A stretch of DNA of 64,000 nt. Source: Sphingobium sp. D43FB. GTDB taxonomy: Bacteria > Pseudomonadota > Alphaproteobacteria > Sphingomonadales > Sphingomonadaceae. How positions within the stretch are numbered: the stretch's first letter is position 1; every line of letters starts with the position of its first letter. The stretch is taken from the NCBI RefSeq assembly GCF_002312805.1, contig NZ_NMUA01000023.1, positions 1 to 64,000 on the forward strand, given 5' to 3'. Positions 25,111-34,348 of the stretch are shown piece by piece. Under the pieces are notes generated by a model. It was given only the letters and a program-made list of their open reading frames with translations, had not been told where the DNA came from and did no database searches. A program made the position numbers and the translations under genes.

Positions 25111-27786
25111 TCACAACAGTTCCTCGAACCAGCCCAGGCGGCGCATCAGCAGCTTTTCAGCTTCGAGGAACAAGAAGAGCACGACGCCCAGGCCGACGAT
25201 GAGGGCGCCGTCGGCAAGCCGCAGTGGACGGCTCTCGAAGATCGCCTGCATGAATGGGGCATAAGTGTAGAGCAACTGCGCGATGATCACGATGACGATC
25301 GCAGCGAGCACGGCCGGCGTGCCCAGCGCGCCCCGCCAGGTCATCGAGCGCATGTGCAGATAGCGCACATTGAAGAGATAGAATATCTCAGCCACCACCA
25401 GCATGTTGACCACCATGGTGCGCGCGGTTTCGAGATCGCGGCCCTGTCCGATCGTATGGAAGAACAGGCCGAGCGAGATCGCGGCCAGCAGGACGGACAC
25501 CAGCAGCACGCGCCACAGCAGGAATGGGGAGAGCAGGGGGGCATTGGCCGACCGTGGCCGGCGCGTCATCGTCCCCGGTTCGCTGGGCTCGAACGCGAGA
25601 ACCAGGCCCAGCGTGACAGCAAGGATGAGGTTGATCCACAGGATCTGCGTCGCGGTCATCGGCAGCGTGAAGCCGATGAGGATCGCGAGGACGACGGCGA
25701 CCGTCTCCCCGCCGTTGCTCGGCAAGGTCCAGGTGATCACCTTGCGGATATTGTCGTAAACCGTGCGTCCTTCCCGAACGGCGGCGACGATCGACGCGAA
25801 ATTGTCGTCGAGTAGCACCATCTGGGCGGCTTCCTTGGCCGCCTCCGTTCCCTTGTGGCCCATCGCCGTCCCGACATCGGCCTGTTTGAGCGATGGCGCG
25901 TCGTTCACGCCATCACCTGTCATCGCGACGATCAGTCCGTGCGATTGCAAGGCGCGGACGATGCGCAGTTTATGCTCGGGGCTGGTGCGGGCGAAGACAT
26001 CGACGTCGAGAACCCGCTCGGCCAGCCCATCGTCGGACAGAAGTTCGAGCTCGGCGCCGGTCATGCCGCGCGGCGCTTCGCTGAGCCGCAGCTGGCGCGC
26101 GATGCTCAGGGCGGTCGCGAGATGATCGCCGGTGATCATCTTGACCGCGATCCCGGCGGAACGGCATTCGGCGATCGCGGCCTTCGCTTCCTCGCGCGGG
26201 GGGTCGATGAAGCCCATCATGCCGAGAAACTCGCCGCCGCAGCTCAGGTCATCGAATGACAGGCGCTCCTTTCGACCCTCCAGCCGCTTCATCGCGAAGC
26301 CGAGCAACCGTTCGCCATGCTCGGCCGCCGCGCCAATTCGCTGCTCCCAAAGTGCTGGATCAACGCCCGTGATCGCCATGACCGCTTCGGGGGCGCCCTT
26401 GACGAAGATGACCGCCCCGCCCGCCGGATCGGCATGAAGCGTCGCCATGAAGCGATAGGCGGGGTCGAACGGGATCTCATCGATCCGTTGCCATTCGCCG
26501 CGCAGATGATCGGGGTTGAAGCCAGCCTTCATGGCCAGCGCGACGAGTGCGCCTTCCATGGGATCGCCGTCGACTTTCCATTGCGCGGCATCCTTGCGGA
26601 GCGCGGCATCGTTGCACAGCAGCCCGCAGCGGATGATCGCGCTTGCCGCAGCGATCGCCGATGCGTCGTCGTCGGCGCCCTCGCTGGTCAGGCCACCTTC
26701 GGGTGCATAGCCCGATCCGCCGACGAGGATTTCGTCGCGCTCGATCAAGACCCGTCGCACCATCATCTCGTTGCGCGTCAGGGTGCCCGTCTTGTCGGAA
26801 CAGATCACCGAGGTTGCGCCGAGCGTCTCGACGGCGGGCAGGCGGCGGATGACGGCGTTACGCACGGCCATGCGCTGCACGCCGATGGCAAGTGTTATGG
26901 TAATGACCGCTGGCAGACCTTCCGGAACGATCCCGACTGCCAGCGCGACAACGGCGATCAGCGCATCGACCCAGTGGAACTCGCGGACCAGCACGGCGAA
27001 GCCGAACAACAGGACCGCTCCCGCCATGACCAGCCAGGTGAAGCGCCGCGCGAAGCGGTTGATCTGGCGCAGCAGCGGCGTGGAGACATTATCGATGGCC
27101 TGCAAAAGGCTGCTGATGCGTCCGATCTGGGTCTGGACGCCCGTTGCCGCGACCACGCCGCTCGCCCGTCCCGCCGCGACCAGCGTGCCCGAGAAGGCCA
27201 TGTTGCGCTGGTCGGCAATCCCTGCGGCGGTGTCCACCGGCTCGACGTCCTTCTCCACCGCCACGGACTCACCCGTTAGCGGTGCTTCATCGATCAGCAG
27301 GCCGCGGGCCCGCAGCAACCGCAGGTCGGCCGGCACCCGGTCGCCTGCCTCCAGCATGACGATGTCGCCCGGGACAAGGTCGGGCACCGCGACCGCGCGT
27401 CGTGCGCCGTCGCGCAAAACCGTCGCCTGGGGCGCGATCATATCGCGGATCGCGCCCAGCGCGTGCTCCGCCCTGCCTTCCTGGACGAACCCGACAATCG
27501 CGTTGACCAGCACCACGGCCACAATCACAGAAGCATCGACGAGATGGCCGAGCAAGGCGGCGGCGAAAGCGGCCGCGAGGAGGAAATAGATCAAGGCGTT
27601 GTTGAACTGCGCCAGGAAGCGCAGCAGCGGATGGACAGCGGCGGCGACGGGCAGTGTGTTGGGTCCGTGGATCCGCAGCCGTTTCTCGACTTCGATCTGG
27701 CTGAGGCCGGCGGGATCGCTGTCCAGACTGGAGATGACGTCTTCACCCGTAGAGGCGTGCCATGCCGATGATGTTTCCGGTTTCAC
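25111..27786 (-). CDS. P-type II cation-transporting ATPase (PacL-like)
   Basis: About 891 aa. An N-terminal cation-ATPase domain (DPAGLSQIEVEKRLRIHGPN) is followed by membrane helices with the PEGLP motif of Ca2+-type pumps. The phosphorylation motif is SDKTGTLTRNEM, the hinge [17 protein letters not shown], and the protein ends in a C-terminal helix block. PEGLP rather than CPC or PEMLP points to Ca2+ or a similar hard cation, but specificity is not certain. No ATG fits; GTG at 27786 (or the TTG before it) is chosen because family homology starts there. The frame is open to 28062, but those residues look unrelated. It leads an operon with the Usp gene. A TACGCA variant lies about 100 bases upstream. 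Confidence 0.85.
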   Translation of the reverse strand: MKPETSSAWHASTGEDVISSLDSDPAGLSQIEVEKRLRIHGPNTLPVAAAVHPLLRFLAQFNNALIYFLLAAAFAAALLGHLVDASVIVAVVLVNAIVGFVQEGRAEHALGAIRDMIAPQATVLRDGARRAVAVPDLVPGDIVMLEAGDRVPADLRLLRARGLLIDEAPLTGESVAVEKDVEPVDTAAGIADQRNMAFSGTLVAAGRASGVVAATGVQTQIGRISSLLQAIDNVSTPLLRQINRFARRFTWLVMAGAVLLFGFAVLVREFHWVDALIAVVALAVGIVPEGLPAVITITLAIGVQRMAVRNAVIRRLPAVETLGATSVICSDKTGTLTRNEMMVRRVLIERDEILVGGSGYAPEGGLTSEGADDDASAIAAASAIIRCGLLCNDAALRKDAAQWKVDGDPMEGALVALAMKAGFNPDHLRGEWQRIDEIPFDPAYRFMATLHADPAGGAVIFVKGAPEAVMAITGVDPALWEQRIGAAAEHGERLLGFAMKRLEGRKERLSFDDLSCGGEFLGMMGFIDPPREEAKAAIAECRSAGIAVKMITGDHLATALSIARQLRLSEAPRGMTGAELELLSDDGLAERVLDVDVFARTSPEHKLRIVRALQSHGLIVAMTGDGVNDAPSLKQADVGTAMGHKGTEAAKEAAQMVLLDDNFASIVAAVREGRTVYDNIRKVITWTLPSNGGETVAVVLAILIGFTLPMTATQILWINLILAVTLGLVLAFEPSEPGTMTRRPRSANAPLLSPFLLWRVLLVSVLLAAISLGLFFHTIGQGRDLETARTMVVNMLVVAEIFYLFNVRYLHMRSMTWRGALGTPAVLAAIVIVIIAQLLYTYAPFMQAIFESRPLRLADGALIVGLGVVLFLFLEAEKLLMRRLGWFEELL

Positions 27787-28181
27787 CAATTCTGCCGATT
27801 TTCCGTGGATCCTCCAGACAGGATAGATGTCGGACACCTGCCGAATATACGGGATGTTACTAAGGCCGGAGGTGCGCCTACGGATAATTGCGTAATGCGT
27901 GTGCGAGCGGCCTGCCTCACCCTTGTTGAGAAAGGTAGCGACGTGACTGAGGCTGACGTTCCCTACTATCTCAAGCGCGTCTTGTTTCACCGGGCGCAGG
28001 GTCGGGCCACACGCTGCGCCGAGGCCCGGATTTGCCACGCCCAGCTCGTAACGGCCTATCAACGGCGTCTTGCGGCCCTGCGCGACGGGCGGACACGGTC
28101 CGATGCCCCCGTTTCAAGCGCGGCGTCGAATCGATCCGGATGGACATCTGACGGCCCTGCGAGCGCGGTGCATGCGCGAGT

Positions 28182-28187
28182 TACGTA
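28182..28187. promoter_or_regulatory. TACGTA palindrome upstream of the phasin gene
   Basis: gagtTACGTAataatccc starts 86 bases before the phasin ATG at 28268. It can be extended to the 8-bp palindrome TTACGTAA. Confidence 0.4.
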
Positions 28188-28267
28188 ATAATCCCGATGG
28201 CGCGTCATTCGTCGCGCGTTAGGCTTCAATTATCCGACACGACAAGCCAACTTCAGGAGTGACCCAC

Positions 28268-28711
28268 ATGGTCCAGCCCCTTGAGACTATCTTTGCTCTC
28301 GCGCAGGCAAATATTCGCCTTGGCCTCAAACTCACCGAGACGTGGCGGGAAAGCGGCCGGAAGCTGCTCGAGCTGAGCGGGCGCGGGGCATCGGAAGTTG
28401 CCGACGAAACACGGGCCGCTCTGACCACGGGCCTGTCCGGCAAGGAGGGCGTGTCGGTCAATAAATTCAACTCCCACTTGCAGGATCTGTTCAGCGAAGT
28501 CGAAACCGTGCGCGTTGCGGCCGCCGCGCAGGTCGAGGAAGCGGTCGGCGACTGGCGCAAGAATTTGGGCAACGCGGTCAGCGTCGATCCGAACGCCGCA
28601 TTCGAAACCCTCATGAAGCCCTGGCTGGTACTGGCGACGCCAGCCACACCATGGCCCGTGCCCAAGAGGGCCGACGATGGTTCGAAGCCCGCCCAGCAGG
28701 GCCGTAAATAG
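28268..28711 (+). CDS. Phasin-family polyhydroxyalkanoate granule protein
   Basis: A 147-aa helical protein with phasin-like heptads (FALAQANIRLGLKLTETWRE, and LFSEVETVRVAAAAQVEEAV) and a Pro/Lys-rich tail. It should coat PHA granules or the nascent polymer. The PHA synthase gene lies a few kb away on the opposite strand, which supports this. The ATG follows a caggag ribosome site. A strong hairpin lies just after the stop. Confidence 0.75.
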   Translation: MVQPLETIFALAQANIRLGLKLTETWRESGRKLLELSGRGASEVADETRAALTTGLSGKEGVSVNKFNSHLQDLFSEVETVRVAAAAQVEEAVGDWRKNLGNAVSVDPNAAFETLMKPWLVLATPATPWPVPKRADDGSKPAQQGRK

Positions 28712-28712
28712 C

Positions 28713-28742
28713 AGCGTGCGATCGCGGTGACCGCGACACGCT
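28713..28742. terminator. Hairpin between phasin and fabI-like genes
   Basis: AGCGTG-cga-TCGCGG-tga-CCGCGA-CACGCT makes a 12-bp stem with a three-base bulge, placed between two convergent genes. It probably ends transcription from the phasin side. It lacks a long T-run. Confidence 0.5.
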
Positions 28743-28766
28743 TCTATCTTGGAAAAGCTCCACGGC

Positions 28767-29540
28767 TTAGGCCAGCAGGTGCTGTCCGCCATCCACCGGA
28801 ATGATCGTGCCCGTGATCCTGCGGGCCGCGTCGCTGACGAGGAACGCGGCGAGCGCGCCGACATCCGCGATATCGACGCGTTGCCCGGCAGGCGCGGTCG
28901 CAGCGGCCTTCTCGAGGAGTTCGTCGAATCGCTCGATACCGCTCGCGGCGCGCGTCGCGATCGGACCCGGCGAGATCGCATGGGCGCGGATGCCCTTGGG
29001 ACCGAGTTCGGCCGCGACATAGCGCGTCGCGCTCTCAAGCGCGGCCTTCACCGGCCCCATGAGATTGTAGTTCTCCACCACCCGTTCGGAGCCATAGAAG
29101 GTGACGCACAACAGGCAGCCGCCATCGCCCATGAGCGGCTCGGCGAGCTTCGCCATGCGCAGGAAGCTGTGGCACGAAACGTCCATCGCCAGCGCGAACC
29201 CATCGGCCGAGCAGTCGACGACGCGCCCGTGCAGGTCCTCGCGCGGCGCGAAAGCGATCGAGTGGAGGAGGAAGTCAAGCCCGCCCCATTCGGCCTTCAC
29301 CCGTTCGAACAGCGCCTCCAGTTGGCCCGGCTCGCGCACGTCGCAGGGCGCCAGCCATTCGACGCCGAGCCGCTCCACGACCGGCGCGACATAGGGCTTC
29401 GACGTTTCGTTGAGATAGGTGGCGGCGAGCCGCGCGCCGCACTGGGCAAAGGCCGCGGCGCAGCCGGCCGCAATGCTGCTCTCATTGGCGATGCCGACCA
29501 CCAGCCCGCGCTTTCCCGCCAGGTCGACAAGCGGCTTCAT
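28767..29540 (-). CDS. fabI: Enoyl-[ACP] reductase FabI-like
   Basis: A 257-aa protein of the FabI branch of the SDRs. It has GLVVGIANESSIAAGCA (nucleotide loop), HSIAFAP, and the active-site FYGSERVVENYNLMGPVKAA with Tyr-x6-Lys. The end is GTIIPVDGG, and the dinucleotide is probably NADH. Its ATG overlaps the ackA stop as ATGA, so it is the last gene of the PHA/acetate operon. It is probably an extra copy beside the chromosomal fabI; in this setting it may act on fatty acyl or crotonyl-type chains feeding or draining PHA, or maintain lipids under stress. That role is inference. Confidence 0.87.
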   Translation of the reverse strand: MKPLVDLAGKRGLVVGIANESSIAAGCAAAFAQCGARLAATYLNETSKPYVAPVVERLGVEWLAPCDVREPGQLEALFERVKAEWGGLDFLLHSIAFAPREDLHGRVVDCSADGFALAMDVSCHSFLRMAKLAEPLMGDGGCLLCVTFYGSERVVENYNLMGPVKAALESATRYVAAELGPKGIRAHAISPGPIATRAASGIERFDELLEKAAATAPAGQRVDIADVGALAAFLVSDAARRITGTIIPVDGGQHLLA

Positions 29541-30745
29541 GAGGCGATCCATCCATCTGGCCTTCCATCGGGCTTGAGCAAGGTCATGACATGGCCGGCG
29601 ATGACCGCTTCCTCGTCAGTGGGAATGACACGGACGGCAACCTTGCTGCCTGGCGTGCTGATGAGCGGATCATTGCGGCGATTGGCATCGGGATCGAGCA
29701 TCAATCCCGTCCAGGCAAGACAGTCGCAAATCCGCGCGCGGATGACCGGATCATTCTCCCCGATGCCCGCCGTGAACACCAGGCCGTCGAGACCGCCGAG
29801 CGAAGGAATGAGGCTCGCCGCCTGTCTGGCGGCCTGCCGCACAAACAGATCGATCGCCTCGCCGGCTTCCGGCGCGGCGCTCGCGTGGAGCGTGCGCATG
29901 TCGCTGGAAACGCCCGAGACGCCCAGCAGGCCTGACTGCTTGTAGAGCAGCGTCTCGACCTCTGCGACGCTCATACCCTGGTGTGTTTGCAGGTACAGGA
30001 TGACGCCGGGATCGAGCGCGCCCGTTCGCGTGCCCATCATCAGTCCGTCGAGCGCGGTGAATCCCATGGTGGTATCGACGCTCGCGCCCCCGTTCATCGC
30101 ACACAGACTGGCCCCATTTCCAAGATGCGCGGCGATGACGCGGCCGCCAGCGTACAGAGGATCGATATCCCGAAGCCGCCTGGCGATATGTTCGTAGGAA
30201 AGGCCATGAAAGCCGTATCGTCTCACGCCCTCCTCATGGAAAGAACGCGGGAGTGGCAGGCGGGTGGCAAGCGCCGGCAAGTCATGGTGAAACGCTGTGT
30301 CGAAGCAGGCGATCTGCGGAAGGTCGGGCGCCAGGGCACGTAGCGCGCGCACCGCCGCCAGATTATGGGGCTGATGCAGCGGCGCCAGCGGGATCAACGT
30401 CTCCAGCGCGCCAAGCAGGGCGTCATCGACGATCCGCGGCGCGGCGAACCGCACTCCGCCATGGACGATCCGATGGCCGATCGCGACGATCTGACGATCG
30501 CCAAGCTGCGTCGCCGCCCAGCCGAACAGATCCTCGAGCAGATGCGCATGCGAGATGGCGCTATCCGCCGGCCAGTCCCGCTCCAGGATGATCTCGCCAT
30601 CGGCATTGCGGGCTTTGAGTCGCGGTCGCGAGCCGATCTCTTCGATCTTGCCGCCGGCGTCGAACGTCAGGGCGTCGTCGACAAGCCGGTAGAGCGCGAA
30701 CTTGATGCTGGACGAGCCGGCGTTGAGGCTGACGATTGCCTTCAT
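29537..30745 (-). CDS. ackA: Acetate kinase
   Basis: This 402-aa protein starts MKAIVSLNAGSSSIKFALY (phosphate-1 motif). It continues with GHRIVHGG, FDTAFHHDLP, YGFHGLSYEHI, AHLGNGASLCA and FTAGIGEN, all of them acetate/propionate kinase signatures. It turns acetyl phosphate and ADP into acetate and ATP. The start overlaps the stop of the MaoC/Pta gene in an ATGA. A long in-frame upstream extension is only antisense-like and is rejected. With the upstream phosphotransacetylase it forms a substrate-level ATP route useful when respiration is limited. Confidence 0.93.
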   Translation of the reverse strand: MKAIVSLNAGSSSIKFALYRLVDDALTFDAGGKIEEIGSRPRLKARNADGEIILERDWPADSAISHAHLLEDLFGWAATQLGDRQIVAIGHRIVHGGVRFAAPRIVDDALLGALETLIPLAPLHQPHNLAAVRALRALAPDLPQIACFDTAFHHDLPALATRLPLPRSFHEEGVRRYGFHGLSYEHIARRLRDIDPLYAGGRVIAAHLGNGASLCAMNGGASVDTTMGFTALDGLMMGTRTGALDPGVILYLQTHQGMSVAEVETLLYKQSGLLGVSGVSSDMRTLHASAAPEAGEAIDLFVRQAARQAASLIPSLGGLDGLVFTAGIGENDPVIRARICDCLAWTGLMLDPDANRRNDPLISTPGSKVAVRVIPTDEEAVIAGHVMTLLKPDGRPDGWIAS

Positions 30746-32184
30746 CGTGGGTTCGCTCCGAGTCCTGGCCCAAGTCCTGGCACGAGTCCCGGCGCGGCCT
30801 TGGGCGCGGCCCGTGCGAGCAGCACCGCCACCGCACAGGATGCGAGGCTGGTACGAAGCGAGTCGGATCGGCTCGTCAGAATGATCGGAACGCGCGCGCC
30901 AAGCACGACGCCAGCGGCGTCCGCGCCGCCCAGGAAAGTGAGCTGCTTGGCCAGCATGTTGCCAGCCTCCAGATTGGGAACCACGAGGATCTCGGCGCGA
31001 CCCGCGACGGGCGAGACGATGCCCTTCTCCTTGGCGGCCTTCTCGCTGATCGCATTGTCGAAGGCGAGCGGCCCGTCGAGGACGCCGCCGCTTATTTGCC
31101 CGCGATCGGCCATCTTGCAGAGCGCGGCCGCATCGATCGTTGAGCGGATTGCCGGGTTCACCGTCTCCACGGCGGAGAGTATCGCGACCTTGGGGCACGC
31201 GATCCCGATGACATGGGCCAGATCGATGGCATTGCGGATGATATCGGCCTTGTCCTCCAGACTCGGCTCGATATTGATCGCGGCGTCGGTAATGATGAGC
31301 GGGGTGGGGTGGCCGGGCACATCCATGACATAGGCATGGCTAAGCCGCCGCTCCGTCCGCAGGCCCGTCGCCGAAGACACCACCGCCCCCATCAACTCGT
31401 CGGTGTGCAACGATCCTTTCATCAACAGCCGCGCTTCGCCCGCGCGGACCAATTCGACCGATCGGGCTGCTGCGGCGTGGCTGTGGGGGACGTCGACGAT
31501 GCGAAAGGCGGCGATGTCCTTACCGGCCTCTTCGGCCGCTTTGCGAACACGGGCCTGGGGGCCGACGAGGATGGGCACGATCAGGCCGGCTTCGGCGGCC
31601 TCGACGGCCGCCAGAATCGCCGACACGCTGCACGGATGAACGACCGCAGTCGTCGCCGGCTCGCCGCCGCTTGTCTGCTCGATCAACCGGCGATAGCCGT
31701 CATGATCCGAGATTCTGACGTCAGGCAAGGCCATGCGCGGTCGCCGGACCTTCTCGGTCGGCGCCTTCACCTCGGCTTCGCCGCTGATCACTTCCTCGCC
31801 GCTCTGATTGACGCAGCGGCAGTCGAACAGGACGATAGTATGGTCCCGCTTCTCGCGCACCGTGACCGAGGCGATGATCGTGTCGCCAAGACTCACCGGC
31901 CGGTGAAAGCGCAGGTTTTGGGTGAGATAGATGGTGCCCGGACCCGGAAGCTGCGTGCCCAGCACGGCGGAGATCAGGCCGCCGCCCCACAGGCCATGGG
32001 CGATCACCCGCCCGAACAGCTCGCCGGCCGCAAATTCTGCGTCGAGATGGGCCGGATTGACGTCGCCCGAAACGAGAGCAAAGAGCTGGATATCCCGCTC
32101 TCCCAGCACGCGCGTGACGCTCGCCGTTTCTCCCACGGCGATCTCGTCGAAGATGCGGTTCTCGATCATGTCCACGATGCTCAC
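30742..32184 (-). CDS. Bifunctional MaoC-like hydratase / phosphate acetyl(butyryl)transferase
   Basis: A 480-aa fusion. Residues 1-140 form a hot-dog fold of MaoC type (SGDVNPAHLDAEFA and AHGLWGGGLISAVLG). Residues 180-465 form a phosphotransacetylase/phosphobutyryltransferase domain (HPCSVSAILAAVEAAEAGLI, ADRGQISGGVLDGPLAFDNA). The first half can act on 3-hydroxyacyl/enoyl-CoA, linking to PHA. The second makes acyl phosphate for the kinase that follows. The tail is low-complexity (GLVPGLGPGLGA). The gene starts three bases after the phaC stop. Confidence 0.9.
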   Translation of the reverse strand: MSIVDMIENRIFDEIAVGETASVTRVLGERDIQLFALVSGDVNPAHLDAEFAAGELFGRVIAHGLWGGGLISAVLGTQLPGPGTIYLTQNLRFHRPVSLGDTIIASVTVREKRDHTIVLFDCRCVNQSGEEVISGEAEVKAPTEKVRRPRMALPDVRISDHDGYRRLIEQTSGGEPATTAVVHPCSVSAILAAVEAAEAGLIVPILVGPQARVRKAAEEAGKDIAAFRIVDVPHSHAAAARSVELVRAGEARLLMKGSLHTDELMGAVVSSATGLRTERRLSHAYVMDVPGHPTPLIITDAAINIEPSLEDKADIIRNAIDLAHVIGIACPKVAILSAVETVNPAIRSTIDAAALCKMADRGQISGGVLDGPLAFDNAISEKAAKEKGIVSPVAGRAEILVVPNLEAGNMLAKQLTFLGGADAAGVVLGARVPIILTSRSDSLRTSLASCAVAVLLARAAPKAAPGLVPGLGPGLGANPR

Positions 32185-32187
32185 GGC

Positions 32188-33948
32188 TCAGCGCTCCAGC
32201 ACATAATGGCCGGGGGCATCGCACAGGACGGGACAATCTGCTTGCGCATTGCCCATCGAAGGCGGCGCCTTTCGTTCGCCCGAATGATCGCCCAGCCATG
32301 CGGCCCACTCGATCCACCACGAGCCATCATGTGGTTCCGCCTGCTCGAGCCAGGCGTCCGGATCGAGCGCGGGTGCGTCCTGCGCCCGCGTCGCGACATG
32401 ATATCGACGGCGCGGATGCCCCGGTTCGGAAACGATGCCGGCATTGTGACCGCCGCTAGTCAGCACGAAACGGATCTCGGCGCCAGTCAGGCCGTGAAGT
32501 TTGTGGACCGAACGCCAGGGCGCGACATGATCGCGCTCGGTTCCCACCACGAAGCATGGCTGGCGCAGCGCAGCGAGGCTGATGGTGCGCCCATCGACCT
32601 TGAACCGGCCTTCCGCCAGATCGTCGCTCAGGAACAGTCGTCGCAGATACTGGCTATGCATCGCATAGGGCATCCGTGTCCCATCGGCGTTCCAGGCCAT
32701 CAGGTCCGTCATCGGCTCGCGCTCTCCCATCAGGTAGGTTCCCAGGATGCGCGACCAGATGAGGTCGTTGGACCGAAGGATCTGAAAGGCGCCGCCCATC
32801 TGCGTGCTGTCCAGATAGCCCCGACCCCACATCATGTTCTCGAGCAGGTTGAGCTGCGCGTCGTCGATAAAGAGGCCGAGCTCGCCAGGTTCACTGAACT
32901 CGGTCTGCGCAGCGAGAAGGGTAAGCGATGCCAGCCGTTCGTCGCCATCGCGCGCCATCGCCGCGGCTGTGATCGCCAGCAGCGTACCGCCCAGGCAATA
33001 GCCCAGCCCATGCACTTTCTCAGTGCCAGTGATCGCAGTGATGGCGTCCAGCGCCGCCATCGGTCCCAGGCGCCGATAGGCATCCATATCGAGATCGCGG
33101 TCGGCGCTGCCGGGGTTGTGCCAGGAAATGGCGAAGACCGTGTACCCCTCGCTCACCAGCCAGCGGATGAGCGAATTCTCGGGTGACAGGTCGAGGATAT
33201 AGTATTTCATGATCCACGCCGGCACGATCAGCACCGGCTCGGGATGCACCGTCCCGGTCGTCGGGCTATATTGGATCAACTCGATCAGCGCGTTGCGGAA
33301 CACCACCTTGCCGGGGGTGATGGCGACCTGCTCGCCGACCTGGAACTTCTCTGCGCCAACCGGCGGCTCGCCTCGCGCGAGACGCTGCGCATCTTCAACC
33401 CAATGCATGGCGCCGTCGGCCAGGCATTTGCCTCCCGTTTCGATGATCCTGCCCTGCAGGACCGGATTGGTCGCGAGGAAGTTGGATGGCGCGAAGATGT
33501 CGAGAAACTGCCGCGCCGCGAAATTGACCATCTCCTCATGATGTCTGGACATTCCACCAATGCCGGTGGTCGCCGCATGCCACCATTGTTGCTGGAGAAG
33601 AAACGCCTGCGACATCAGGTCGAACGGCATTCGCTTCCAGGCCGGATCGGCAAATCGCCTGTCCTGGGGCAACGGCTCGATGGCCGGCGTTGCGACATTT
33701 CGCCCGATACGCCGCGCCGTGTAATCGGCAATGCGGCCGAACTTGCGACCCGCTTTGCTCGCCAGTTGAAGCTGCTTGCCCGGCGAGATGGCAAGATGGG
33801 CGCTCCAGTCCAGCAAGGCCTGCATCATCGTGACCGGCGAGAGGCCGTGCGTCATCTGCGCGACCGCTCCCGCCGAAGCGCGATCGAGCATCTGGGCAAT
33901 GCCGTCGAGCGGGTCGGGTGCCGTCGTGGAAACGCTGCTATCGGTCAT
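32188..33948 (-). CDS. phaC: Class I poly(3-hydroxyalkanoate) synthase
   Basis: A 586-aa soluble polymerase. The lipase-like box is LGYCLGGT with nucleophile Cys318. Asp (VVGTERDHVAPW) and His (SGGHNAGIVSEPG) complete the triad. The N-terminal segment (MMQALLDWSAHLAISPGKQL) and a second block (SPENSLIRWLVSEGYTVFAI) are typical for PhaC. It joins hydroxyacyl-CoA into polymer on granules. The ATG at 33948 has a cggagg ribosome site; a longer frame starts at 33996. The C-terminal half ends normally. It heads the four-gene operon phaC - maoC/pta - ackA - fabI. Confidence 0.93.
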   Translation of the reverse strand: MTDSSVSTTAPDPLDGIAQMLDRASAGAVAQMTHGLSPVTMMQALLDWSAHLAISPGKQLQLASKAGRKFGRIADYTARRIGRNVATPAIEPLPQDRRFADPAWKRMPFDLMSQAFLLQQQWWHAATTGIGGMSRHHEEMVNFAARQFLDIFAPSNFLATNPVLQGRIIETGGKCLADGAMHWVEDAQRLARGEPPVGAEKFQVGEQVAITPGKVVFRNALIELIQYSPTTGTVHPEPVLIVPAWIMKYYILDLSPENSLIRWLVSEGYTVFAISWHNPGSADRDLDMDAYRRLGPMAALDAITAITGTEKVHGLGYCLGGTLLAITAAAMARDGDERLASLTLLAAQTEFSEPGELGLFIDDAQLNLLENMMWGRGYLDSTQMGGAFQILRSNDLIWSRILGTYLMGEREPMTDLMAWNADGTRMPYAMHSQYLRRLFLSDDLAEGRFKVDGRTISLAALRQPCFVVGTERDHVAPWRSVHKLHGLTGAEIRFVLTSGGHNAGIVSEPGHPRRRYHVATRAQDAPALDPDAWLEQAEPHDGSWWIEWAAWLGDHSGERKAPPSMGNAQADCPVLCDAPGHYVLER

Positions 33949-33996
33949 GGATCCTCCGGGATGCCTGTTCATGACCTGCTTGTCGCGACGCAGCAT

Positions 33997-34002
33997 TACG
34001 TA
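33997..34002. promoter_or_regulatory. TACGTA palindrome upstream of phaC
   Basis: catTACGTAttgtcc lies 48 bases before the phaC start at 33948, in the region where an activator or the promoter is expected. Confidence 0.4.
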
Positions 34003-34063
34003 TTGTCCGCTACTCCAAGCCGCCGTTCATCGATCGATCCTACGGTTCGCGTGAACACAGGGA

Positions 34064-34078
34064 TTGAGCACTACTCAA
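34064..34078. promoter_or_regulatory. TTGAG-N5-CTCAA palindrome upstream of phaC
   Basis: A perfect 5-bp dyad spaced by five bases (ttgagcactactcaa), overlapping the end of a 40-codon frame. It resembles an FNR/FixK-type box (TTGAT-N4-ATCAA) but with a different base and one extra spacer base. Recognition by that family is therefore only a guess. Confidence 0.35.
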
Positions 34079-34197
34079 ATCCGCATCGTGGCCGCCCCTG
34101 CTGGCTGTGTCCCTGATAGCACTGGCTGGCGCCTGCGCATCTGCCGCGCCAGCGCGATCAACTCTTCGCGCGACAGATCGTCGAGATCGTCATCCAT
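34075..34197 (-). CDS. 40-aa acidic/helical small protein
   Basis: The frame reads MDDDLDDLSREELIALARQM, then a basic RRRQ and a 16-residue tail. A perfect ggagg site sits seven bases before the ATG. The helix-forming SREELIALARQMR pattern is common in small proteins that precede larger genes in alphaproteobacteria. It lies between nhaD and phaC on the same strand and could be the first cistron of the phaC transcript, with a 126-base gap. Function unknown. Confidence 0.5.
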   Translation of the reverse strand: MDDDLDDLSREELIALARQMRRRQPVLSGTQPAGAATMRI

Positions 34198-34348
34198 GCC
34201 GGTTCCTCCGTTAGGGGGAAACCCCGGCGCGGAAGGCGCGTTCCCACTAGGAGACCCGATCGTCGAGCGCCTTGGCGATCCCGGAACGGTCGGTCGAGGG
34301 GTCGATCCTCGCGCCAGGCCGCGATGTTCTTCTCGTCGCTCCCGAGGG

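Noticed and set aside
27787-28062. 92-codon N-terminal extension of the cation ATPase
   Set aside because: The extension has no similarity to the ATPase N-terminal domain and includes the region with the TACGCA-like sequence, which suits a promoter.
29537-31198. Extended start of acetate kinase 150 codons upstream
   Set aside because: The family N-terminus (MKAIVSLNAGSSS) begins exactly at 30745, and the extension is out of frame with, and antisense-like within, the Pta gene.
31213-33186. 657-codon antisense frame over the MaoC/Pta and phaC genes
   Set aside because: It crosses two well-supported genes and their junction. The composition is a typical antisense shadow.
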